64,000 nt of DNA from Formicarius rufipectus (taxonomy: Eukaryota > Chordata > Aves > Passeriformes > Formicariidae). Under the pieces are notes generated by a model. That model had not been told where the DNA came from. It worked only from the letters and a program-made list of their open reading frames with translations, and made no database searches. Positions 10,713 to 22,029 of the stretch are shown here, piece by piece. Every line of letters begins with the position of its first letter. Positions within the stretch are counted from its first letter, which is position 1. The DNA is taken from NCBI GenBank assembly GCA_013399695.1, contig VXAU01001356.1, forward strand, positions 129,262 through 193,261. The letters run 5' to 3'. The translations under genes and the position numbers were made by a program.

Positions 10713-13691
10713 TCCATTCATTTCACCTGACAGTTTTGTGATTTCTGCCTTTAGACAAATGCCTCCCCCCTAATGAAATGTTGTACTCACATCCTTGATA
10801 AATGATTTTGCACAGTTTCCTGTACATCTTCTGTTGCCCGTTAAGCTCCTTCATTTAGAAGTTGCTTGTTTGTTGGTTTTTTGTTCTTCTGCCAGGAATT
10901 TGATTATAATTTGTGTTTTTAATTGTGATGGATAATTCATTATACTTGCTAAGTAGAGCAGTACCCATAACCCACAGTTTCTAATTCTATATGTTCAGAA
11001 CTGTTCACTCTATGAAGGGCAAAATTTTTAATATACAGACTGGACACTACATATCAATCATATAAGTTTGGGTTTACTGAAGAAGTTCCCTAGTAATTCT
11101 TCAGTGAGCACTTTAATATTAAGGATACATAGGTCAACTTGGGCATCCACTATCCTGTTTTGAGAAATAGAAAGTTTAATCTCATTAAAATCCAAGAAGG
11201 AAATATTTTCCTAACCTTATGAAACATATGATGTATAAATGTTTATGCATTCAAACAGTTATTATTCTTTACTGTAATACCTTGACATATAAAGTTGTTA
11301 AATAGCTCAAAAATAACCTTGCTGTTTAATATCATAAAACCTACATCTCCCAGGTACCAAAATTTTCATACATTTCACTGTATCATGATGAGGAGTCTTA
11401 GGTAAACACAGGGTACTTGAAAATTGGAAATTGTTTCCTTTTTCATTACGGGACATTTTTATTTAAAGATTACTACAAATAACAGGAAAAACAAACAGTG
11501 AAAAAAATGTGAAAAAATTACTGGTAATATCACAGAACAATATTTGTTGAAGTAAAAGTGAGTTTCACTGCTTTTTTTTTTTATTTCTGTTTCAAACTTC
11601 TGTTATAGTCTGAATCAGCTTAGTTTCAAGTCCAACAGAATATATTTCAGCCTTCTCTGGAGATCCACAATGGAGGAGTTACAGCTATTCCTGTGGAAAT
11701 GCAGATTTATTCATTTATTTGTTCATGTTTTAATTCCTATGAGATTTGCACAGAGCCTTGATCTCTGCCTTTTTTCTACTGTCTTGAAGCTTGAGATATA
11801 ACCAGGGGTCTCCATCTGTATTAATAATATCACTGTGAAAAAGAGAACTAAATGATGACTTCTTGCATGCTTATTTGCATAACTCTTACAAAGAATTGGA
11901 TTGAAAAGTGAATACTCAGTAGTGTAAATATTTGTAAACAAAGGATGGCATAGACAAAACAAGCATAAAATAGTACTGTTTTATGTAGTAAAACATTTAA
12001 ATTCCTAATGTGTTAAAATGTAGGTGAAAGAGGCTATAGGATCCACCTAATTTCCTAACATTTTGCCAGAAATATCATCTGTAATACTCAGGGCTCAAAT
12101 AGCATTCAGTTGAAAAATGCTTTAGAAAAGCATTTAGAAAAAAGCTTTAGAAAACAGTAGATTATCTCTACATGTATAATTGGTAAACAGCTCCTTGCAG
12201 CTAAACTTCAAACTTGACGGAAGCTGACATCCTTCACTGTGGTTCACTCATGAAGATAAATATGCGAGTACTTCTTCCTGGCTAACTATCATGACAAGGA
12301 TTGGTTTGGGAACTGTTTCAAACAAATAACATGCCTCATGTCTTAACCATCAGCAGCTGGAAAGCAGGTGTGCAATCACCTGGAATTCTTTAGCAGCACT
12401 TCAGGTCCATATTGACTTTCATCTCATCAAATTAAAAAAAAGAGACTGTGTCATGGCACAGCTTTATACACTGAAATCCTGTGGAATTTTATTAAGGTTT
12501 TCTGTTTGGTTGTTTGTTAGTTTTGTTTTTGTTTTGGTTTTGTTTGTTTGGGTTTTTTTAATTTGAAATATTCATATAACCATCTCTTCTTGACAAAATT
12601 TTTTGATGATTAATTAAAATCTTATCAACATACCCTTCATGGATAGGTGAGATATCAAAGTGAATTGAAATTTTCAATAACTGAATTTCATCCTGGATGT
12701 TCATTGACTGTAAGTGGGATATAAGAACCCAAATCTTAATTCACCCCCTAGTTGAATTGAACGATTACAATTAAGGTACAAGTCCTAGAATCTGTACGAC
12801 AACCTAACCCTTCTAGATGAAAACCTAGAAGCCAGACTTGACAACAGTGGGTGTCATAAATGGTGTTTTATGCAGCATTTGTTAAGCCTGTAGGTCTCAA
12901 GTGGGTACCTTTATTTAAACATTTAAAAGTAGGAATCACAAACTTGAGCTGAAATTTGCTCTGAGTACTGAACTGTCAAGGACATACTCTGCCAGAATGT
13001 TTTTGTTCTCATATACTAACATTCATGCTAAATACACTTACTAGCTTGAAACAAAGATGGCTCTTTATTCATGACTGATCTCTATGAGAATTTTGCAGAC
13101 AGCTGATCCAGATATGTATAGATCCCTAAATGTGTTTCAACAGTGTTTGGATCACTTTCCGTGAAACTTAATAATGTAGCCTAAGATCATGGAAGTCAGT
13201 AAGGTGCCATTAGCCTTGAACTGTACAGAAAGACATTGTTTAGCACTGCATATCAGGATGCAAATTAAATTAACTTGCCTGTGAAAACTTCTGAAGTTCA
13301 CACTTTAAACAAACTTGCAGTAACCATAAAACCATAAAAAACAAGTACAGAACTCCCACATTGGAGCAGGTTTCCTGCCATGGACTGCAGAGTTCGGAGA
13401 GGAAACGTGCTGGAGCAGGGGAAAAATGTGAGGAAGAAGGAGTAGCTGAAAGGAACTTTTATGCACTGACCACAGACTCCTATTGCTCATCCCACCCTGC
13501 ACGCTCAGGACAGTTGGATGCAGGGCGTGTGTGCAAGTTGTGAAACGAGAGGTTGAAACTGGAGTGATGACTGTATTTTGTCACCATCCAACTCCATTTT
13601 AATTGGCAGTAAACCAATTTATGAGTCATCTCCCTACACTTATCTCAGTCTACAACATTTCTCTAATTTTCTTCCCCTGTTAAAGAGATAG
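10713..13691. other. Non-coding sequence, no gene seen
   Basis: No exon-like frame or repeat boundary was recognised. A T/G-rich tract occurs at about 12501-12560 and a T run near 11571-11582. The frames of 60-80 codons near 11.7 kb and 13.3 kb have no recognisable motif. Confidence 0.55.
12501..12560. repeat. (GTTTT)n-like low-complexity tract
   Basis: About 60 bp of TTTTG and TTTG units, similar in composition to the tract at 5.45 kb. No coding meaning. Confidence 0.8.
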
Positions 13692-14060
13692 TGTGGTTTA
13701 ACAACAGTAGGCAGCTAAACACCACACTTCCTCCTATGCTCCCCCACCAGTAGCATAGAGGAAAAAAAGAATAAAACCAAGAAAACTTGGGGGTCTAGAT
13801 TAAAGAAATAAATGTATAGTTTTAGAAGTGGAAGGAGAGAGGAGAGAAGAAAACAAAACTAGAGAGTCAAAGGCAATCACTCACCACCTTCTATAGGTAG
13901 ACCAAAAGCCAGTAATTTGCAAGGAAAAAGATGGTTAACCCTCCTATGCCCTTCTATTTTCCCTCTTATTGCTGAGCACGATATTATGGAGGCATGGAAC
14001 ATTTCTTTCATTTGTTTGAGTAACCTGCACACTTGTGTTCCCTCCCAACCTGTTCTGTAT
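13692..14060 (-). mobile_element. ERVL-type LTR remnant, minus orientation
   Basis: The stretch starts TGTGGTTTAAC, then CAGTAGGCAGCTAAACACCA, the reverse-complement end of a common bird ERVL-type LTR as I remember it. Further matches in the expected order are CTCACCACCTTCTATAGGTA (a diverged 'tcaccacccgcc' block) and GAGCACGATATTATGGAGGC (the 'gagcatgacgtcatatggtatgg' block). The last is the region around 'tgtcccctcccaacttcttg' near 14035. The other half of the LTR is missing. It looks older than the related LTR at 45.2 kb. No internal viral genes are attached. Confidence 0.75.
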
Positions 14061-14750
14061 ACTTATAGAAAATGAGAAAGTAAGTGAGGTATTTATAGAT
14101 AACGTGAAGAAGGTAAATGAGTTCTTTCAATTTAAGGCATTTTGGTTTTGCTTTTTTCCTCTTTCAGAGCTTGTTAGTAGCACCTTTGCTCTCTTAGTTT
14201 TAACAATTCATTACATTTTCTGTTTTCCTATGAAGGTCATAGGAATAATCCTTCCATAAATCTAGCAACATCTTCATTTTTGGAATATTTTCTAAACTAA
14301 TTTACAAAAACTTCACTCACATTTCTCTTAGAAAACATTTCTTGTGTGTTTGCGTGTGTGAGAGTGAAATTTACCATGAAAGAACCTAAAAGATATCCTT
14401 TTCAATTTAACAGGCATGCTTCAAACACTGTCATACAGGCTTTATGAATTTAAAATGTTATATATATTCTCATAATAAAAATTACTATTATTGTTATTAT
14501 TATCTTTATAAATTTTACTGCTTTTAAGTAGATAAATATATTTACTGGCTTATATATTTGAATTGCTTTGCCCACAAAATCTCTTTTTTCCTCACTAGTA
14601 AAAACAAAGCTCGCTGTTACCATTTGAATTACAAGAAGTGTTAAAAAGGGCATTCTAGAGAAGTATTTCAAAAATAGCCTAGAAAAGGGAAATTAAAAAG
14701 AATGAAGCTGTTATCATGCTTTGTGAAGTGTCAATTAACATTGTTCTACA
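14061..14750. other. AT-rich non-coding sequence
   Basis: No gene or repeat family was recognised. An interrupted (ATT)n-like patch lies near 14481-14505. The 73-74 codon frames here are AT-rich chance frames. Confidence 0.55.
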
Positions 14751-14783
14751 TCAATGAGTTAATCTGAAATGGGTGGCGGGCGT

Positions 14784-14794
14784 TGGCCGAATGG
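14784..14794 (+). promoter_or_regulatory. Pol III A box of the SINE
   Basis: TGGCCGAATGG fits the TRGYNNANNGG internal promoter consensus inherited from the tRNA ancestor. It lies 43 nt upstream (start to start) of the B box, consistent with a tRNA that has a variable arm. Confidence 0.75.
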
Positions 14795-14826
14795 TGCAAG
14801 TCACTGCCTTCTCCTCTGAGGACACC

Positions 14827-14837
14827 GGTTTGAATCC
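14827..14837 (+). promoter_or_regulatory. Pol III B box of the SINE
   Basis: GGTTTGAATCC differs from the GGTTCGANTCC consensus at one position, a C-to-T change consistent with CpG decay. With the A box it would have driven RNA polymerase III transcription of the source element. Confidence 0.8.
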
Positions 14838-15013
14838 CAAGGAACTCGCTGTCACTGTCCAAGTGTGCTCAGCCGTGGCAAAATGAACCTCAGGAGTAAA
14901 GGGGGTGGGGCCAGTTCCGCACACACTGTGCCTCACCTAAAAAATCCATTGCGCAGGCTTATCCCAAAATCTTCGTTCGCGAAGCCTAGCCAACAACAAC
15001 AACGTCAATGAGT

Positions 15014-17862
15014 GAAAAGAGATTTAAAGGTACTTTGTGAAATTTTTCTGAAGTATTAACATAAAACTACAAGATATAGAGAACAGTCAAACATTAATAA
15101 CTTGCACATTTTTCTATAGCTTATGATAAAGTTCTTTATAAATTTATAAAAAGATATTACCCTAAAGACTATATTATATTCAACATCACTCTGAAATGAA
15201 GATACTTTTTATTGCAAAAAACAGCTTAAAAAAGAAAACAAAATGCTTCTTTCTGTACTTTATGATCTTATAAACTGGATTGCTCTATAATGTATCAGAA
15301 CTTAGATACCTGAAGTCAGGTAGGTGACAGTCATGAAGATTTTCTGTTACATTATTTTGGCATCAAAGTCCATTTTTTCTTGTCTATTTATGCAGTGTAC
15401 ATGTACAGATATACTATCATTCAGACCGGCTTTTTCCCAAAGCTGTTCCTCAGCTTTTCTGTATCAATCCTGAATTTTCCAATGTTCCTGTTGGCTGTTC
15501 CTACAGTCTGTCACCATCTCTGTGGATGTGGACTGATCACTCCTCTTTGTAGTCAACAGAAAACAAGAATGAACTGTACCTTCTTCACTAGATACTTGAC
15601 AAAGATTTTGAACAAGCTGATGTACTTTGATGTTTTCCAAAACACTATTAGAGTTAAGTCTTCATATTCTAAAATATTTTATAAATAATTACTTTGTGTA
15701 GTCTACTTTTGCATAAAATGATGTCTGAAATGTATAAAAATGCACACATTTTAATAGAAAATTCCTAATACAATTTAATGAATCATAACATTTTGATTTG
15801 AAGCGTGAAAATGTAAGTAGCTTAATTCAAACTAAGAAAATTATGAAAAGCATGCTAAGCATTGCTAAGAGGTGTTCAGAATGTAATGATGTACCATTCA
15901 GACAAGTCAGCATTAAAGCTAAAGTCTTTGAAATAAAAACCTGGAAAAGTATTTTGGGTCATTTGTAAGATTCTTTACATATTATGCAGTTGCTGTATTT
16001 TCCTAGCTTTACAGGTAGTAGGCTGGTGAAATGAAGTCATGGCTTTTGTTCTTCTTGTACAGCAGTAGGAACTGCTAGAAAGAAATTAAGAAATTAACAA
16101 ATATATGTATATATGTAACTTACAAATTAAGTAGCTATTAATGCAAGAGGCTGTAGCTATAAGTTTTTAAAAATTCTGCAGAAAGTACAGCTCTTCTATG
16201 TTATCTTCTATCCATTTCCTTCCATATTTGAAGGAAAATATGTTATTTCCTACAAAATCCCCAGAAGCTTTCTGTAAAAACAGTTCCTAGTTGTTAAGAA
16301 CATTTTGTTCTAACATTTCCATCTCCACTTTCAATATGCGGTGTTCAAAGGCAGCAATCAGCAAGAAATCAGAGCACAGAGTTATATCATAACTTTTGCA
16401 CAAGAACAAATGTTTCAGTAATGTAAAATGAAAGCTAGTATGTGGAAACACAATGGTGTTACATGTCAGGCTCTTAATACCAGTTTTTCCTGGTATAACA
16501 TAATTGGTTGAACACAGAATGCCTTACACAGTTGCATTTCTAAAAGGACCAGTTGTCCTTGCACAAACACACCTAACTGCACCCTTTTTCTCAATAAATG
16601 GAATTGTAAATCATTAGTGATCTATTGTATTTAAACAAGCAAAACTTTCAAATAATGAGATAAATTCATTAACTTCAAACACTTTTAATCCCATTATTAA
16701 CAGGAAATTAAAATTTGTCCTCCCAATTTCTCAATTTAGTTCCTGCTGTTTCCATACTTTATTCTGTTCTACTCACTTTTCTAAATCATTACCTTATATC
16801 CTAAGAAATGTAGAATCACATTTCTTTCATGTCAACAAATTTCAAAAGTGCAAATACTAGGGAATGAAATTCTTAATTTCAAAGAGTCAGACACTTGTCC
16901 AAAAAATGTAGAAGAGTACTGATATAAAATTCTTTATACTTGACTGTTCATCATCTAGCTAGTAATTTTTGATCATTAATAATAGCTATTTCACAAATTA
17001 TGCATATGCAAATTAATTAAGGGAGAAATAAACTCATTAAAACCATCACATAAGGAGTGACACCACTGTAGACTGTGTGACTTAAGGTTCCTGTTCAGTG
17101 ATAAGTACAAGCAAATTGCATATGAAGTTTCTCCAATTTCTTTCCATATTAATATTTTAATCTGAAAACTGAGAAAATACTTCAGAATACCAAACTGTCA
17201 TAAATGAGACAGCTGGAAACTGTAACAATTTTCAGTTTCTGACTTCAATACACTAGTATTGAGTCACAGCATTTCGAACTAATGTACTCAAAAAACTATA
17301 TAATCACTACAGAAATATGTTTACAGATTTTTAGCCTATATGAAAAATTTTACATTATGGATGTATATTGTCATATTTCAAAGGAAGGAAAAGCTTTATT
17401 ACAGAGAAAATAGTTTTTAAATATATTGCTCAGGATTTTATTCAGGTCATAAATGCTATACTGTTAAAATAAAACATCACTTTCTTTTGTTTTTCTTTAT
17501 ATCATGTTGGATATGTTCTACCTATATTTTTTTTTTCAATTTAACTGTAACACATTAAAATTCAGCACATAATGATCTAGAAGGTAAAGCACAGAATCTT
17601 TATTAAGTTGCCTAACTATAGACATCTATTATCATTTGAGATCCTCTTGTCTGTGGTACCTGTCGCCACAGTCTCTTGTACATTGCTGTAGGTATACCAC
17701 TGGTTCCATACCATATCTGTCACCCCCAAGTTGACAGAGATATCAGACATCTCAGAGACAGGCTGGGAAGTTTCAGACAACAACGCATGTAAGGCTAGAG
17801 TCAGTTAAACTGAGTCCTACTTACCCAAACTACTATTTTGTACTCAGTGAAGAGTAGGCAAC
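15014..17862. other. AT-rich non-coding sequence
   Basis: No gene is visible. The longest frame, 15380-15688 on the plus strand (102 codons), is AT-rich, has no recognisable domain and is best treated as chance. About 17640-17860 is less AT-rich and lies directly before the LTR at 17863, but shows no retroviral motif that I can name. Confidence 0.5.
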
Positions 17863-18340
17863 TGTGGGAGTTCACTCAAGCTATGAGGATTGGAATAAAC
17901 AGATGAAGCAAGAAGACCAGAACAACAGATGCCAGGAGTTTGATAAAGTAAAGATCTTTTAGAAATTGCGTTATTTGTATGGATTCCCCTTTAATATGTA
18001 CCCCCACCAAGTGAAACTGTTACCTGAGCTGGACTGCCCAGCCCTGTCCCTTGTCTAACCCCATGAATGTATCCCCTGCCTTATATTCAGCTCCCTGGGG
18101 GCCTGCCTGCCTGCCTGTGACCCTTCCCTTACCCAATTGGCTAACTGGGTTCCCTAGCCACCCCCACCCCCTGAGGGGTATAGAACTCTTTGTTACTTTG
18201 AATGAAGTGGGCTTCTCTCCTCACCATTTAGCCAGAAGGATCCACCAGTGATCTGTGCCATCTCCAGCACAGGGGTTTTCCAGCACCAGCCCTGGTCCAG
18301 AGGTTGTGAGGAGCTGATCCCCATGGTCAAAACCCTGTCA
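17863..18340 (+). mobile_element. ERV LTR, family A copy 1
   Basis: A 478-bp LTR begins TGTGGGAGTTCACTCAAGC and ends AAACCCTGTCA. It aligns along its whole length with the reverse complement of 49731-50205, which fixes both boundaries. It carries a promoter-like GGGTATAGAACT near 18176. Where the other copy keeps AATAAA, this copy reads GAATGAAG (near 18200), so its polyadenylation signal is lost. No target-site duplication is evident (GGCAAC before, GGTTTT after). It is probably a solo LTR with decayed flanks, since no viral genes adjoin it. Confidence 0.85.
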
Positions 18341-19518
18341 GGTTTTTTTTTTTTTAATCCACCTAGTGGATTAAAAGTGTATCCATAGTAAAACTTGTAA
18401 TTTCTACCATATACAAGATATCAGCCTGGGGCTCACAGGTAAGACCTACAAACCCCCTAACCTTTCAGAAAAAAAAAAAAAAAGCTGTATACCAGATTGG
18501 AAAATTCTGATAGCACCTGTGTTTAGGCCCCTGAATGAACTCGTTACACTGTAGAAATCCATGTTACATCATATGAGCCCTACCTTAAATGTCACTGCTG
18601 TCTCCAGGAGAGTCTTTATACTTACATAACTTTGATAGCTATATAAGAAGTCCTATAACTTAACAAAGGGTATATTGTTGCCTAAATTACAACTAACAAA
18701 GAACTGTGAACCAAAGAACTGGCACGTATTTACAGAAACAAAGCAAACCTGGGCAATTTTTTATTATAGTTCTTAAATATCCTGATTTTATAGGCGGGTT
18801 AGTTTTTGTTTTTGTTTTTTTTTTTCAATTTTCAAAAGTTAACATTTTAGCATGCCACTATTAAAATAGAAATCTAACAGCAAGAAATATCTCAAATTTA
18901 AATGGACATTTGTTGTTATTACTCTTTGAAATATGAAAAACATGCTCTTTATTTGATGCCTGCTATAAGACATAAAGCAGAAGGTCTACAAAATCAATGT
19001 GTTATTTTTTTCTTCAACTCTATTTCAACAAGCGCATTGCACCAACTCATCCTCTGACACTGTGAATGCATTATTCCAAAGTATACTCAATATCCAGCTT
19101 CTCTGTGTATTCTTTATTTTATTATTCTGATCAGCTGAGGAACTTTGACATCTGTAAGGGAAAAGAAAATACAGTGTTTTTTGCACAGAAGTGTTTGATT
19201 TCTTTTTTGATATAGCAATGAAGATTGAATGGCCACTTGAGAAGATCAAGGTTCAGTACAAGATTGAGTTTCAAAAATAATAAACAGCATTTCCATATAG
19301 ACTGCAGAGAGAAAGAGGAAAGTATTGCAAGTTTAGCTATGTCTGAAGTATTTCTCAGACAGCTAGAAAACTCTAATCTAATCTGGATCAAGCTACTCAT
19401 CTGAGCCTAGACTCTTATTTCATCACTTAGGTTTATCCAGTCTCAAATGTAGAAAAAGACTGATGCTGATGAATCATTTAATTGTTTAGTATAAAAGGTT
19501 TTGAGGCCTTTTGCTTCT

Positions 19519-19540
19519 GGGGTGGGGTGGGGGGGGGAGG
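19519..19540 (+). repeat. G-rich tract
   Basis: Twenty-two bases are G apart from two T and one A, in an AT-rich setting. It has enough G runs to form a quadruplex in principle. No adjacent gene is visible, so no function is assigned. Confidence 0.8.
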
Positions 19541-21935
19541 AAGCACACTCCTGTAATTTGTATCACTTTTCTGTCTCACTATCTTAATTACCTGTGAAAA
19601 TCTACTTTTTCACTATTATTGTGGTTGCTTAGTTAAGGCCTGGCAAATGTAGCAGCACTTAAACACTGTTTAACAGCTGTTACTGAAAATATTTAAATAA
19701 ATATTTTAAACATTTAAATATTTAATATATAAATGTGACAAGACTATGAAACTGCAGGAAGTAGCATATGATTTTTACTCTATATGACAGACTTAATTTT
19801 AAAAATGCCAATGAAAAATTCTGACTAGCAGTTTCAGGGCAAAAACAATTGGACAGATTGTGTGCTCCATTTTATTCTTTTTATTTTACTATTCTTGTGA
19901 AACGTAGGACTCAAAGTTGTCACTGAATAATGTGTTGTACTCAATTAGAACCTCTCTGATAAACAAATTCCCAAGGTGTTTTACTTTTTGTTCTGAGTCA
20001 GGTATGGTAAGCAAAGAGCACAGAATGTTCTAAAATATAAGCTCCATAATAATAAGTTTCAAGTAAGGAATCAGGATGCTAGTAAGTATTGCTTTTGAGA
20101 ATGTTTCTCTATAAGCGCATTTATTTTGCAGATTGTTGTGATTTTAAACTTTAAGTTTTTGAATACTTCACAAAAATAATTTCATATTATATTCTTTGAT
20201 TATGAAAACTGAACTTGTTTCTAGATTTCTGTAAGATCAAAGAACCTGTGTATTTGTCCATTAGGGCTTTTGTTTTGTCCTTCTGCCATGAAACAGGCAC
20301 CTTGCACTTCTGTCAAGCAGCAACACTTCTCCTCTTCAGTCTGGAAGCTGTCCATCTGACAGAGCTGGTTAGCCCAACGACCACCTAATTGGATTTGAAG
20401 GTGAGATGAGTTTTGTGCCACTATGGGGAATTACGGGCCTCTGCCCAGCTGTGAATCCATACTGCAACCCCATAGGGACTGTTGTTCTGCCTCTTGGTTG
20501 CTGTGAAGAGCCACACTCTCTCAACTGCAGTTCACACCAAGGCAGACTTCACCAGGAAACTTTTATGGTGATACAGTAGATACCAGGGTTGATCAGAAGC
20601 AATGATCATCATTGTAGCAGCTGAGCAGTGTGGGAAGAAGACGTAGGCCATTTTATACTAAAAAGTTTGCAGGTAGTAGGTAAAGCTTTCTTGAGATTAT
20701 TATACCAAAAATGGAACGAAGGAACATTTGTCTCCCATTACTTTGATTACTTTGCTTATTCTACTACAACTTGCCAAATAATGCATTTCAATGCATTTAA
20801 GATTACTTTAACAAAACCTTTCTCTCACCTTTAAAGATAAGTCACTTTTAGACTACAAGCTCTTCAGGGCAAGGACTATGTAATTTTTTTTTTGTGTGTA
20901 ATTGTGGAGTTTTTTTGCACCATGAGCCTTCCTTTAAAATGGTCATTAATCAGTAATAATCGTGCTGCCCAAATTCTTAAACTGGAAAGTTTCCACTACT
21001 AGGAAAATGACAAGTGAAGCTTGCCCTGATGAATAGCAGCAACACAGAAAAGCATCAGAATAATTGTAATAGCTAAATTCTGCTGGTTGCTGTGTAATAT
21101 AATGAAGTCAGTGCCTGCTGTGGCCAGATAAATCAAGTATTGCTTTATAGTATTCAGCTGAACTTTTTAGTCAGATTACTCACAACAGTGCTACTCCCAT
21201 CATGGCCATTATGAACAGCACATTGTAAAAATAAATAAATACACAATATGCTAATGTAATTTTGTGATGATTTAGTAGCAACATGAGAAATGTGCTCAGT
21301 TGCTGCTGTGCTAGGCAGAGGAAATCTCACTGCTGGCCAGAACACAATGATCTATAAATCTTTATACTGCAGCTACCCAAGGTCATAATAAGAATCTTAT
21401 CAGATTTTTTTTTCTCATTCTGTGATCTTTGTACTCAATACCCAAATGCAGGAAACATTTCATAATGTTCATAGTGCAAATGAAACAATGCTATAAGCAT
21501 AATAGGAACACCACTCATTTTAGCACACCCAGAGGCTTCCGGCACATTTATCTTAAATGATAAGTAAACCCTTTCTACAAACTTCCCACGGCACACTTTT
21601 CTCTAAGATAAATGTCCTAGTTTGTGATACTGAAGCTTAGAGTCTGATACAAGTTTCATATCTTCTTGTCTTGCAATCATTTGAGTGGAAGATTCTCTTA
21701 GTAATGCAGCAGTAAAGATAATAGGCAGAATACTGTCACAAACAATGGTAATACCTAACCCAATCTCCAACTCAATCATCCATCTGCATCCAATACACTA
21801 TGTGCTTTCAAGGTATTTATACCTGGCTGTTGTAATTCATCTGCCTATCTGAAAGACTTTTACCTTTACTGATGCTTTATTTACTGAGAAACAGTAAACC
21901 AGAGAAAAACTGTTCAAAAAAATGGTTAATTTTTC

Positions 21936-22012
21936 TTTTTTTTTTTTTTTTTTTTTTTTCTTCTAAATAATTACTGTGTNTTTTTTTTTTTACTTCTAAA
22001 TAATTACTGTGT
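21936..22012. repeat. Poly-T tracts and a 20-bp direct repeat around an N
   Basis: A T run ends at 21959, then CTTCTAAATAATTACTGTGT (21960-21979), the N at 21980, another T run, and the same 20 bases again at 21993-22012. Repetition on both sides of a single N points to two overlapping contig ends joined without merging, with uncertain homopolymer length, rather than a real duplication. Confidence 0.85.
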
Positions 22013-22029
22013 ATATAGTTATATCAGCC

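Larger units (their letters stand above)
14751..15013 (+). mobile_element. tRNA-derived SINE with (CAA)n tail and 9-bp TSD
   Basis: The element is GC-richer than its surroundings and flanked by a perfect 9-bp duplication TCAATGAGT (14751-14759 and 15005-15013). The head carries an A-box-like TGGCCGAATGG (14784-14794) and a B-box-like GGTTTGAATCC (14827-14837). The order and the TGGCCGA.TGGT core resemble a tRNA of the Ser/Leu class with a long variable arm. A body of about 150 bp follows, ending in TTCGTTCGCGAAGCCTAGCC and then CAACAACAACAAC. The end is not the CR1 3' motif, so CR1 was probably not the mobilising LINE; an RTE-type partner is my inference. Several CpGs survive (TTCGTTCGCGAAG), which hints at a fairly young insertion. 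Confidence 0.85.
18341..22029. other. Non-coding sequence, homopolymers
   Basis: No gene was recognised in 3.7 kb. A T run follows the LTR at 18343-18355, and a short perfect palindrome (AATCCAC, CTA, GTGGATT) sits at about 18357-18373. A runs occur near 18470-18483. The region 20220-20640 is less AT-rich than its surroundings with a 66-codon minus frame; I see no domain in it and leave it unassigned. Confidence 0.5.

Noticed and set aside
14784..14850. A genuine tRNA gene
   Set aside because: A and B boxes are present, but there is no proper acceptor stem pairing by eye. The sequence continues into a SINE body with a (CAA)n end and target-site duplication.
15380..15688. 102-codon plus-strand frame
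   Set aside because: AT-rich, no motif and no splice or promoter context; a frame of this length is expected by chance in 64 kb.
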